Below, in pieces: positions 8,228-15,135 of a stretch of DNA of 30,378 bases. Under the pieces are notes generated by a model that was not told the DNA's origin, made no database searches, and was given only the letters and a program-made list of their open reading frames with translations. Source of the stretch: a virus; IMG/VR virus record IMGVR_UViG_3300046804_004591, positions 1-30,378 of that record; one strand, written 5' to 3'. A program made the position numbers and the translations under genes. Each line of letters begins with the position of its first letter. The first letter of the stretch is position 1.

Positions 8228-9538
8228 CTACTTTTTTCTATATTTATTTATGAAATTGAGACCGAAGTTTTTCTGTCCAAATGCAAGATTTTCTTTTCCT
8301 AGTTGAGAGCCTCTTGTTTGCTTATCAACATACTTCAAATAACCAGTTGTTCCTACTAATGTATTGGGTTTCCCAGGCTCCCTATACATTCTGTCCATAT
8401 GTTTTTCAGTATATGCTTCACTCACGTCCTTAATCCAAGATTTAAACATAATGTTGTCTTCTGTTACACAAATCAGATAATTTGTCCCTCTACGAATGAT
8501 TCTTCCTACCAATCCAGTATTCAGGTTTTCAACAAGATGTCCAATTCGGAAAATTACCTCATTAATATAATTCTCACGAAGAGATTTTTGATCAAACTTA
8601 GGCGCAATCTCCCAAACTTCGGCAACCTGATCCTGAATGCCCATAGCCTGGCGAACAGTATCAAAAATTGCTCTGGCATCTTTTGGTTTCATTTCTGGAG
8701 GCATTCCAGCACGAAATGTTTTGAAATCACCTTCAGAAGCAGCAAGTCTCATTCTTGATGCAGAAAGGCCTTCAACACCATCAGAATCTGGATCACGATC
8801 TCCAGCAGATACTACTTCAATATTGTCAAACTGATAAAGATTTCCGTTATAATTGTTTGCCAATTTATTAAATTCTTTAACTCTATCTGCTCCCCCTACA
8901 ATTCTCACATTTGCATAACCATCGTTATGTGCCTTTTTGAGAACATCAAAAATAGTTCTGGTACTTACATCATTTGCGATTCTCTCACTATGCTGAGGGA
9001 ACATAGATCTCATCAGAGAAACCTTGGTATCAGCATCCAGAGGATTCTTTTTCTTATCCTGTGTACGGGAAGGGACAATCATATAATCACTTCCTTCCTG
9101 CTCTGCAGCCGCTGCTGCAGTATCCATCAATTGAAGGTGGCCAAGATGAGGTGGATTAAATCTACCAAATGCAACAGTTAAAGTTCCCTTAGTCTTTTCT
9201 ACTGGAAGATAATTAACTGGTGGTGCTTCTTGTGCTGCCTGCTGTTGTTCTGGAGGAACTTCTTGTTGCTGCCCTTGTGCGGCAGCCTGCTGCTGAGCAA
9301 TCGCTGGATCCTGAAAATTAGGATCTGAAACATTTTTTTCCAGTTCTGTTTGAGTAGGATCTTTTCCTAGAGCCTGCCTCTTATTAAAGAATTTAAGTTG
9401 TCCTTTTACAGTTTTAGCAACAAATTCACCATCCTTATACCATCCACCGTGTCCATCACCTTGCAGTCCAAGTCTAGTTGCCTGTAAAGATGCGGCGGTT
9501 TCTTGTAAATTAATTAAAAACTTAGAAAAACTTTTCAT
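8228..9538 (-). CDS. HxGH nucleotidyltransferase with capsid-targeting-like N-terminus
   Basis: This 436-residue protein has a cytidylyltransferase/NMN adenylyltransferase-type domain at about residues 118-300. It contains VAFGRFNPPHLGH (HLGH at 131-134, nucleotide binding) and GLSASRMR (258-264), the usual second signature. The N-terminus MKSFSKFLINLQE resembles the T4 internal-protein capsid-targeting sequence MKTYQEFIAE, including an L-x-E site for a gp21-like prohead protease. Residues 81-105 are a Gln/Ala/Pro linker. The C-terminal block (LNTGLVGRIIRRGTNYLICV) is a module I recall from other cyanophage proteins. Its ATG overlaps the upstream stop as ATGA. The substrate cannot be told from sequence; NMN, FMN or CTP chemistry are all possible. 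Confidence 0.82.
   Translation of the reverse strand: MKSFSKFLINLQETAASLQATRLGLQGDGHGGWYKDGEFVAKTVKGQLKFFNKRQALGKDPTQTELEKNVSDPNFQDPAIAQQQAAAQGQQQEVPPEQQQAAQEAPPVNYLPVEKTKGTLTVAFGRFNPPHLGHLQLMDTAAAAAEQEGSDYMIVPSRTQDKKKNPLDADTKVSLMRSMFPQHSERIANDVSTRTIFDVLKKAHNDGYANVRIVGGADRVKEFNKLANNYNGNLYQFDNIEVVSAGDRDPDSDGVEGLSASRMRLAASEGDFKTFRAGMPPEMKPKDARAIFDTVRQAMGIQDQVAEVWEIAPKFDQKSLRENYINEVIFRIGHLVENLNTGLVGRIIRRGTNYLICVTEDNIMFKSWIKDVSEAYTEKHMDRMYREPGKPNTLVGTTGYLKYVDKQTRGSQLGKENLAFGQKNFGLNFINKYRKK
8245..8252 (-). promoter_or_regulatory. Late-type promoter CATAAATA
   Basis: The minus strand has CATAAATA, 7 of 8 to the T4 late consensus, inside the last codons of the nucleotidyltransferase gene and 32 bp before the ATG at 8212. 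The spacing matches the other late promoters in this window. Confidence 0.5.
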
Positions 9539-10728
9539 TTATCCCAATCTTTTGCTACAGTAAAGTTTGCTCTACTAAACTCTAAACGATCAACAAGTTT
9601 AAGTGCATTACCAGACTTAATGGCAACAAACCCTTCTGGGGCAGTAACCTTATATCCATCATCAGTTTTGAGAAACGTTCCAAAAGTATTAACTCTGGAA
9701 AGTTGACGAATAATAAGAGTTTTTGCCTTTTGAAGATTCATATAAGAAGCAACTGTCATATAAATTGCCCGATCATTAGTTTTAATAAATTGCAAACCTT
9801 CTGTTTTTATTTTTAAATATTTATCTTGTGCCGCTTTTGTTTTTTTGGATAGAATCTCTTTATCCAAGAGATTTGAATAGAATGTTTTGAATTCATCAGT
9901 TACAGAACGAGTATTCGGCATAGCAATACCCTTACTGATATAACTGTTAAAGAACCTCTTGAAGAGAGTGGACATTAGGAACTTGGATTCTCCAGTTGCA
10001 GTAAGTACATCAAGAAATGCAGATGCCTGTCGAAGAGAACCTTCGGCAACATTTACTGCAGAATTATAATTTCTAAATTCTTCATCAGTAAAATTAGCAA
10101 CTCCACTAGCATCCCTAAAAGATGCAGAAGTTACATAAACGTCAGAAGATTGACGGAATGAACTAATATCTACACCAAAGGATGCATTCATCTCAGCAAT
10201 AGTCGGTCCACTATAACTTGTGTGAAAAACTACACCGATCTTTGCAGAGTTAATTTTAGAACCCAGTTCACTATCTACTGGAACTGCATAAGTGATAGTA
10301 TTTGGACGAAAATAAATTACATTCTGCCCATCAATAAATCCAGTATTTTTATCATTAGTGAAGAGAAGATCTCCCTGAATAACTCCCTTGATTCCGATAT
10401 TTTTTAAGTAAGTAAGACAAGCCTTCAGTTTATCTGCCAGTTGCCCATAACCATAAAAATTAGTGATATCCTGCTCAGAATAACAAAGTTTAGGTTCAGT
10501 TTTTGCAAATACAGATTTGGTACCAACAAAAAATAATCCATTCTCAGGATTGGTTCCACAAATTACTGCAGGAGCACCATCCCACTTTGTGGTAATATCA
10601 ATACTTGAACTTTTTGCAGATAACATTTTTCCAAGCTCACGCAAAAATGCAATCGCATTCCTACCACCCTGAGATCCTTGATTCAGGATGTCGTCTTCTA
10701 AGTGTTCTAGGTGAGTGTTTTTTGCCAT
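9535..10728 (-). CDS. KxDG-containing ligase-like protein
   Basis: This 397-residue protein carries residues 45-54 ITTKWDGAPA, matching motif I (KxDG) of covalent nucleotidyltransferases (DNA/RNA ligases), where the Lys would be adenylated. Further candidate motifs follow in order: GVIQGDLLF (115-123, like motif III), IGVVFHTSY (164-172, like IIIa), EGFVAIK (365-371, like IV) and LKLV (376-379, like V). Overall it belongs to a family I know from cyanophages as a hypothetical protein (DUF6267-type, from memory). Motif IV has one extra residue relative to the usual EGxVxK. The downstream gene overlaps as ATGA, pairing it with the HxGH nucleotidyltransferase. No Shine-Dalgarno precedes the ATG, and a TATAAT lies only 6 nt upstream. 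Confidence 0.78.
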   Translation of the reverse strand: MAKNTHLEHLEDDILNQGSQGGRNAIAFLRELGKMLSAKSSSIDITTKWDGAPAVICGTNPENGLFFVGTKSVFAKTEPKLCYSEQDITNFYGYGQLADKLKACLTYLKNIGIKGVIQGDLLFTNDKNTGFIDGQNVIYFRPNTITYAVPVDSELGSKINSAKIGVVFHTSYSGPTIAEMNASFGVDISSFRQSSDVYVTSASFRDASGVANFTDEEFRNYNSAVNVAEGSLRQASAFLDVLTATGESKFLMSTLFKRFFNSYISKGIAMPNTRSVTDEFKTFYSNLLDKEILSKKTKAAQDKYLKIKTEGLQFIKTNDRAIYMTVASYMNLQKAKTLIIRQLSRVNTFGTFLKTDDGYKVTAPEGFVAIKSGNALKLVDRLEFSRANFTVAKDWDK

Positions 10729-10734
10729 ACAAGT

Positions 10735-10779
10735 ATTATAGCGCCCTTTGCCCTATGTAAAAATGCCTTGTGCCAGTTT
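10735..10779 (-). promoter_or_regulatory. TATAAT promoter with upstream AAACTGNCACA element
   Basis: The minus strand has TATAAT at 10740-10735 and AAACTGGCACA at 10779-10769, 28 bp apart. The same pair with similar spacing occurs at 26934 and 29364. No good -35 box is present (TTTTTA at 17 bp). The -10 box is only 6 nt from the ATG at 10728, so a transcript from it would be leaderless or nearly so. The 52-bp gap contains no terminator hairpin, unlike the other two sites. Confidence 0.45.
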
Positions 10780-10780
10780 G

Positions 10781-12073
10781 TCAACTGACCTGATATCCAA
10801 TCTTATCATCAATTCGTTCTGCACCATTTTTAGTTCGTATTGCAACTCTAAGAACTCTAGATACGCTATTTAGTTCTGTGGTAGAAGATGCAGAAAAAGA
10901 GGGATTCTGAGATGCATTTGCAGTCATCTTAACGTATATAACTCTGGTTTTATTCAAGTATTTTTCAAAAATATTCTTTAAATCTGCATTTGCTGTTGGT
11001 GTAGTAGACCATTTTGCAATTTCTTGTTCACAAACATAACGAAGTATCCCAACACTCATATCTTGAGGTTTTTTTCCAGACATAACAGGATAAGAACCTT
11101 TAAATCTATCTATAAATGGAAGCACTAATTGAAGATCTGGTATACTTTTATTGGAATCAGTATTGACTCTATAAACAGATAATATACTAGAAATCATAGT
11201 ACTAGTTAGTACGTTTGGATATATTGCTTGATATGCATAAAAAGGACCAGATTTTGCTTCGTTATCTGCCAATAATTGAAGAACTCTATAGGCAAGAGTA
11301 TTTTTTAATCGTGTAAGGTTACTGTCAGTTGTAACCTCATTCAAAGGATCTACAACAAATTGAGGTTTAACAACGTTAGAAACAGATCCTCCCCTTTTAG
11401 CGGAAATCATATACTCTTCACCAGTCGAAGAATTAATTAATTTGTAGTCATACAAAGCAACAGAATCACTAGGAATGTAAATTTTACAAGAGGAAGGTGA
11501 GGATATAAGTTGACTTAATCCAGAACAACGACCACTTACACACGCTATAGGACCAGCAACTTCTCCAAAATATGAAGTTATTTCTCCCCAAGGCAATCCA
11601 TCTTTTTGAATATCATTAAAAGAAGTTGTTCCAGTTTTAGCATAATTTAAAACCGCAAGAAGATACTCATATAATTCACCTCCAATTTCTCCATTACTAA
11701 CTCTATTGTTTAATGAATCAACAATAGTATTGTAATAAGAAGTTGTAGATATAAATGTTGTATTTTCTACACCAAAATCTTTTGGTTTTAGACCAACACC
11801 AGAAACTCCTCCAGGCTTACGGAAATTATCTATAGGCGAATAATAAACTGATCCATTTTCATTAAACTGAAATGCTATTTTATTATTACCACCTCGGTTA
11901 ATATGTTGTGAAAATATATCTCTGTAAGTAACTTTTGCCCTTAAAGGTAGTATTCCTTCCTGCTTGGATGTCGTTTCATCAGCATAATAAGGTGCAGATT
12001 TTTTGACTTCTACAACGACGCCATCATTTCCTTCGTAGTATTTTTTCCAAGAATCTTTACCAGAAGTTGCCAT
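10781..12073 (-). CDS. Unknown 430-residue phage protein
   Basis: The protein starts MATSGKDSWKKYYEGNDGVV. The N-terminal 80 residues look beta-rich (AKVTYRDIFSQHI, NKIAFQFNENGSVYYSP). The middle has two close cysteines (PIACVSGRCSG) and the segment YDYKLINSSTGEEYMISAKR, which has the beta-hairpin look of PD-(D/E)XK-type cores but lacks a clean (D/E)xK. The C-terminus is Ser/Thr-rich. I cannot assign a family. It follows the tRNA genes and precedes the KxDG protein. Its upstream sequence CTAAATAATTTCAAAAAATG closely matches that of the gene at 12256-12663, suggesting common regulation. Confidence 0.75.
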   Translation of the reverse strand: MATSGKDSWKKYYEGNDGVVVEVKKSAPYYADETTSKQEGILPLRAKVTYRDIFSQHINRGGNNKIAFQFNENGSVYYSPIDNFRKPGGVSGVGLKPKDFGVENTTFISTTSYYNTIVDSLNNRVSNGEIGGELYEYLLAVLNYAKTGTTSFNDIQKDGLPWGEITSYFGEVAGPIACVSGRCSGLSQLISSPSSCKIYIPSDSVALYDYKLINSSTGEEYMISAKRGGSVSNVVKPQFVVDPLNEVTTDSNLTRLKNTLAYRVLQLLADNEAKSGPFYAYQAIYPNVLTSTMISSILSVYRVNTDSNKSIPDLQLVLPFIDRFKGSYPVMSGKKPQDMSVGILRYVCEQEIAKWSTTPTANADLKNIFEKYLNKTRVIYVKMTANASQNPSFSASSTTELNSVSRVLRVAIRTKNGAERIDDKIGYQVS

Positions 12074-12083
12074 TTTTTGAAAT

Positions 12084-12090
12084 TATTTAG
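12084..12090 (-). promoter_or_regulatory. Possible late-type promoter (CTAAATA) and A-rich leader
   Basis: The minus strand reads CTAAATAATTTCAAAAAATG into the start codon at 12073. CTAAATA is a degenerate match to the late consensus. The same leader, with AATAAATA in place of CTAAATA, precedes the gene at 12663. It lies directly after the tRNA 3' end. Confidence 0.3.
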
Positions 12091-12163
12091 TGCCCGTGAG
12101 AAGATTTGAACTTCCACTGTATGGATTCTAAGTCCACCCTCTCTACCGTTGGAGTACACGGGC
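12091..12163 (-). tRNA. tRNA, anticodon UAG (predicted Leu, codon CUA), class I fold
   Basis: This 73-nt cloverleaf reads on the minus strand: acceptor GCCCGTG/CACGGGC, D-stem CTC/GAG, anticodon stem GTGGA/TCCAT with loop CTTAGAA (T33, anticodon TAG), T-stem GGAAG/CTTCT with loop TTCAAAT, and discriminator A. CCA is not encoded. The anticodon reads CUA (Leu), but the variable region is only 5 nt (ACAGT), whereas bacterial tRNA-Leu normally has a long class II arm. Amino-acid identity is therefore uncertain. It lies 4 bp after tRNA-Ala. Confidence 0.85.
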
Positions 12164-12167
12164 AAAG

Positions 12168-12240
12168 TGGAGAATAGGGGAGTCGAACCCCTTACCTCCT
12201 GCGTGCAAAGCAGGCGCTCTACCAAATGAGCTAATTCCCC
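12168..12240 (-). tRNA. tRNA-Ala, anticodon UGC
   Basis: This 73-nt cloverleaf reads on the minus strand: acceptor GGGGAAT/ATTCTCC with one G-U pair, D-arm GCTC/GAGC, anticodon stem CCTGC/GCAGG with loop TTTGCAC, T-arm AGGGG TTCGACT CCCCT, and discriminator A. CCA is not encoded. It reads GCA and other Ala codons. The G3-U70 pair, the main identity element of tRNA-Ala, is present. A near-consensus sigma70 promoter ends just before it. Confidence 0.95.
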
Positions 12241-12249
12241 GATAAGACT

Positions 12250-12278
12250 AATATATCACCGAAGTGGCATAAAGTCAA
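12250..12278 (-). promoter_or_regulatory. Sigma70-like promoter for the two tRNA genes
   Basis: TTGACT (12278-12273) and TATATT (12255-12250) are separated by exactly 17 bp on the minus strand (5 of 6 at each box). The predicted start is near 12243, a few bases before tRNA-Ala. The -35 box and spacer lie inside the 3' end of the HExxH protein gene. Confidence 0.65.
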
Positions 12279-12663
12279 ATAATTCTGGATGAAGACTTCC
12301 GTATTTCCTCATCAACTCCCCAGCTTTGGCATTTGCCTGATTTTCTGTAGGACTACCAGCGTGAGGAGATTTATTAGAAGAACCCTTTTCAACATGTTGC
12401 TTATAATGAACATATTCGTGTGCAAGGGTTCTTAAAATATCTACTGGGTGCCTATTGATAATGCTTAATTGTATAACATTTTCTGATGAAATTTCACCGA
12501 ATGCTGCTATTTTTTTAGCAAAGTTTGCATCATCAACAAAAACAATTGGAATATCATAAGTAAGACGAAGTTCTCTCTTAAGAAAGACTAAAAATCTTTT
12601 AATGATAATATCAAATTGAGTTCTACTTATAGGTCTTCCTTTTGCTTTTCCAATTGTAGGCAT
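12256..12663 (-). CDS. Small zincin-type metallopeptidase-like protein, 135 aa
   Basis: Residues 80-90 (LAHEYVHYKQH) contain HExxH at 82-86, the zinc-binding helix of gluzincins. ENQANAKAGE (107-116) follows about 20 residues later and can supply the third ligand Glu. The length fits minimal zincins seen in phages. The N-terminus is basic (GKAKGRPISRTQFD). The substrate is unknown; such proteins may process phage or host proteins, or the fold may be non-catalytic. It ends the replication operon, and the tRNA promoter is embedded in its 3' end. Its own possible promoter AATAAATA lies at 12680-12673. Confidence 0.78.
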   Translation of the reverse strand: MPTIGKAKGRPISRTQFDIIIKRFLVFLKRELRLTYDIPIVFVDDANFAKKIAAFGEISSENVIQLSIINRHPVDILRTLAHEYVHYKQHVEKGSSNKSPHAGSPTENQANAKAGELMRKYGSLHPELFDFMPLR

Positions 12664-12672
12664 TTTTTGAAA

Positions 12673-12680
12673 TATTTATT
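12673..12680 (-). promoter_or_regulatory. Weak late-type promoter AATAAATA
   Basis: The minus strand reads GAATAAATATTTCAAAAAATG into the start at 12663. AATAAATA matches the late consensus at 7 of 8, but part of it is the GAA TAA end of the upstream gene, so a chance match is possible. Confidence 0.3.
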
Positions 12681-12864
12681 CTGGATCAATTGCACAAGCA
12701 ATCTTATCATCAAGATCATAAATTACTTCACGAATTTCATTAATTCGTTCAGAAGGAAATTGATAACTATAATCTTTTTGATGTTCAAAAAGAATTTGTC
12801 GAACTGCAGCAGCAGAACGAATATTCATTTCAATTTTTACTGTTAATTCTTTTTTCTTAGTCAT
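12676..12864 (-). CDS. 62-residue conserved hypothetical protein
   Basis: The ATG at 12864 overlaps the mazG stop as ATGA, so it is translationally coupled. The sequence begins MTKKKELTVKIEMNIRSAAA and is predicted as a beta strand followed by helices (AVRQILFEHQKDYSYQFPSE, then INEIREVIYDLDDKIACAI). I recognise no domain. Its position inside the replication operon between mazG and the HExxH gene supports it being real. Confidence 0.68.
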   Translation of the reverse strand: MTKKKELTVKIEMNIRSAAAVRQILFEHQKDYSYQFPSERINEIREVIYDLDDKIACAIDPE

Positions 12865-13334
12865 CGGTCATCAGCAGCACGGTTTTCGGAGAAATAAACA
12901 TCAAAGGCACCTTCAGGATATCTCTTTAGAAGTTTTTGAACATTACGAGCAACAACATCATCAAGGGAAACGCCAAGTGCCATACACGCCTGAGCAACAT
13001 ACCACATAATATCACCAAGTTCAATAATCAGGTGCTCACGGTTGTCTTCGTTATATGGTTTGCCTTGGAAAACCATTTTTTTCACGATTTCCATAAACTC
13101 ACCACCTTCGGCATTGATACCAACAGCAGCGGTTAGAAGACGTTCAATATTAGCACCTTTCTCATCTAGTTGAACCAACCGATCAGAAAGAGCAAGAAAG
13201 TCTTTTGATGCCTCAGAAGTTACAGCATCAACAAACTCCGCATACTTATTAAAATTAACGTGTTTTGCAGTTTCAGTCATAGCGTATTCGGTATATCCGT
13301 TTTCTAGTGTTTTTTTAGAAATTGAAATAGTCAT
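12861..13334 (-). CDS. mazG: MazG-like nucleoside triphosphate pyrophosphohydrolase
   Basis: This 157-residue protein shows the all-alpha NTP-PPase signature: AEGGEFMEIVKK (Glu76, Glu79) and IIELGDIMWYV (Glu105, Asp108), which coordinate Mg2+ for hydrolysis of a nucleoside triphosphate to the monophosphate. Phage MazG was first proposed to lower host ppGpp; biochemical work on cyanophage MazG favours ordinary nucleotides (established knowledge, from memory). The N-terminus is longer than the minimal domain. It sits in the replication operon between the nuclease gene and the 62-residue gene, 5 bp after the former, suggesting a dNTP-pool role. Confidence 0.92.
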   Translation of the reverse strand: MTISISKKTLENGYTEYAMTETAKHVNFNKYAEFVDAVTSEASKDFLALSDRLVQLDEKGANIERLLTAAVGINAEGGEFMEIVKKMVFQGKPYNEDNREHLIIELGDIMWYVAQACMALGVSLDDVVARNVQKLLKRYPEGAFDVYFSENRAADDR

Positions 13335-13339
13335 TAAAA

Positions 13340-13756
13340 TTAATCACCTACTTTATAACTTAAGTAACGAACCTCATCAATAAATCCAGCAGAGATAGCA
13401 GTTTTAATCATTTCATCTGAAGAATTTCCTTCTTTTGGTTTAGCGGAAAAATAAACTACATAACGTGTATTTTTATCTTTTGCCTTTAGTAAAGCACCAT
13501 TGCAAATTGCTTTTTTTACGTTATCTGTACGTTGGGCACCAGGACGTTTTTTACTACCTTCCTTTCCACCCTTTGCTTCCCCGTGTTCGGTAACACCGTT
13601 TTTTTCAGCAATATAATCTACATTTACACCAATTTTATCAATTTTAGTATTAGTAGAAATAATTTTATATCCCCTAGAAATAAGATCTTCTTCAACAAGA
13701 TCTTCAAATTCATCTCCAGATTTTTTACTTTCTGATTGAAAATTAGACGAATCCAT
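13340..13756 (-). CDS. PD-(D/E)XK-like nuclease, 138 aa
   Basis: The protein has an N-terminal helix with acidic residues (GDEFEDLVEEDLISRGY), then GVNVDYIAEKNGVTEHGEAK. Here Asp47 and Glu60-Ala-Lys62 form a D...ExK catalytic core separated by 12 residues, as in Holliday-junction resolvase and Vsr-like folds. The strongly basic, glycine-rich loop (KGGKEGSKKRPGAQR) could contact DNA. Its start overlaps the gp41 stop by one base (TAATG), so it is co-expressed with the helicase and probably acts in recombination or replication. Specificity is unknown. Confidence 0.75.
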   Translation of the reverse strand: MDSSNFQSESKKSGDEFEDLVEEDLISRGYKIISTNTKIDKIGVNVDYIAEKNGVTEHGEAKGGKEGSKKRPGAQRTDNVKKAICNGALLKAKDKNTRYVVYFSAKPKEGNSSDEMIKTAISAGFIDEVRYLSYKVGD

Positions 13757-15135
13757 TAAAATTTAAATCCCTCAAACGATTTTTTAGGTTTCTTTTCCTC
13801 ATAATCATTATACTCGTCATCCTTACCACTGTCAAGTATGTCAGTTTGAGCATTTTGCTCACAATCATACAATCTCATTTTAGCACGGTCAATACCAACA
13901 ATAAAACGCTTGAATATTGTTGGATCATTATAACGATTCTTCAATTGTTTTACCATAATCTGTCCCATTTGTTCCAATTCTTCTGTACTAATAAGGGCAA
14001 ACATAAGATCAGCAGTAGCAGGGAGACCAAAGGACTCACTAGTATCAGTAAGTTCAACATCAGAAGAACCAAAACCTGAACGAGTGGTCTGAGTAGCGGA
14101 GACAATTGGGACATTAAACTCAACGGCGAGACCCCGAAGTTCTTCTGCAATTGCTTTAATATATGAATATGAATTGACAGAGAGATTTGACTTATACCTG
14201 CTGGAAGCACAAATATTAAGGTAATCAATAAAAATAATATCAGGTCTAAATGACTTCTTAAGTGCAAGTTCATTAAGAAGTGCTTTAAAGTGTCCACTAT
14301 GTGCAGAAGCAGTTGGATACTCTTTAATTATAAGAGAACCTTGTGTTTTCTTAGCAAGATTTGTTACTTTAGTATTAAACGTGGAACGTGGAAGTTCCGA
14401 TAGTTGCTGAATAGGAACATTTAATAGATTTGCATCAATTCGCTCAGCAATTTTTTCTTCTGCCATTTCCATTGTAATGTACAAAACGTTCCGTCCTTGG
14501 AGCAAGATGGAGCTAGCCACATGGCACATGAATAGAGATTTCCCGACACCCGTACCAGCAAGAGCGATATTAAGAGTTTTGTTAGGGAGACCACCTTTCG
14601 TGATTTTGTTAAAGTATTCAAGATCAAATTCAATTTTATCCTCCTTTCTGTGATAATACTCATATCGTTCTTCATAATTTTCAAGATAATCGTGTCCAAT
14701 ATTATTATCAAAAGAAATCGCTAAAGCATTAGAAAGAATGCTAGGAATCGCATCACGATTCTTTTTATCATTCTTTCCATCTGCAATATGGATAGATTCC
14801 ATCAGAGCAAGATAAATGGCACGATCACGGCACCATTTTTCAGTTGTATCTAGAATCCATGTTGAATCTACAGGAGAATCATCAAAGTTATAATTGATTT
14901 GACGAATCTCCTTGATCTCAGTTTCATTAAGATCTGTACGATTTTCTACCTCAATATTGAGTGCTTCAATCGTGATTGCAGATCCATATTTTGAAATGAA
15001 TTTAACAATCTCCTCAAAAATAACTTTTTCTGTCCTTTGCTCAAAATAATCTGGTTGTATAAAAGGTATAACTTTTCTTGAATAATCTTCATTAAAAATT
15101 AAGTTTCTGAGAATTGTGTTTTCAATTCGTTCCAT
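13756..15135 (-). CDS. 41: Replicative DNA helicase (T4 gp41 homologue)
   Basis: This 459-residue RecA-fold helicase unwinds DNA 5' to 3' at the fork. GTGVGKSLFMCHVA is the Walker A motif and ILLQGRNVLYITMEMAEE follows it as in T4 gp41; FIDYLNIC is Walker B. SESFGLPATADLMFAL near the C-terminus matches the gp41 pattern. The ATG at 15135 is preferred because MERIENTILRNLIF aligns with the T4 start MVEIILSHLIF; a longer reading from TTG 15165 is possible. It overlaps uvsX by 14 bp. The C-terminus is acidic followed by KKPKKSFEGFKF. It works with gp61 and gp43 encoded nearby. Confidence 0.94.
   Translation of the reverse strand: MERIENTILRNLIFNEDYSRKVIPFIQPDYFEQRTEKVIFEEIVKFISKYGSAITIEALNIEVENRTDLNETEIKEIRQINYNFDDSPVDSTWILDTTEKWCRDRAIYLALMESIHIADGKNDKKNRDAIPSILSNALAISFDNNIGHDYLENYEERYEYYHRKEDKIEFDLEYFNKITKGGLPNKTLNIALAGTGVGKSLFMCHVASSILLQGRNVLYITMEMAEEKIAERIDANLLNVPIQQLSELPRSTFNTKVTNLAKKTQGSLIIKEYPTASAHSGHFKALLNELALKKSFRPDIIFIDYLNICASSRYKSNLSVNSYSYIKAIAEELRGLAVEFNVPIVSATQTTRSGFGSSDVELTDTSESFGLPATADLMFALISTEELEQMGQIMVKQLKNRYNDPTIFKRFIVGIDRAKMRLYDCEQNAQTDILDSGKDDEYNDYEEKKPKKSFEGFKF

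Noticed and set aside
12091-12163. Amber suppressor tRNA
   Set aside because: The anticodon 5'-UAG-3' reads CUA. A suppressor of UAG codons would need anticodon CUA.
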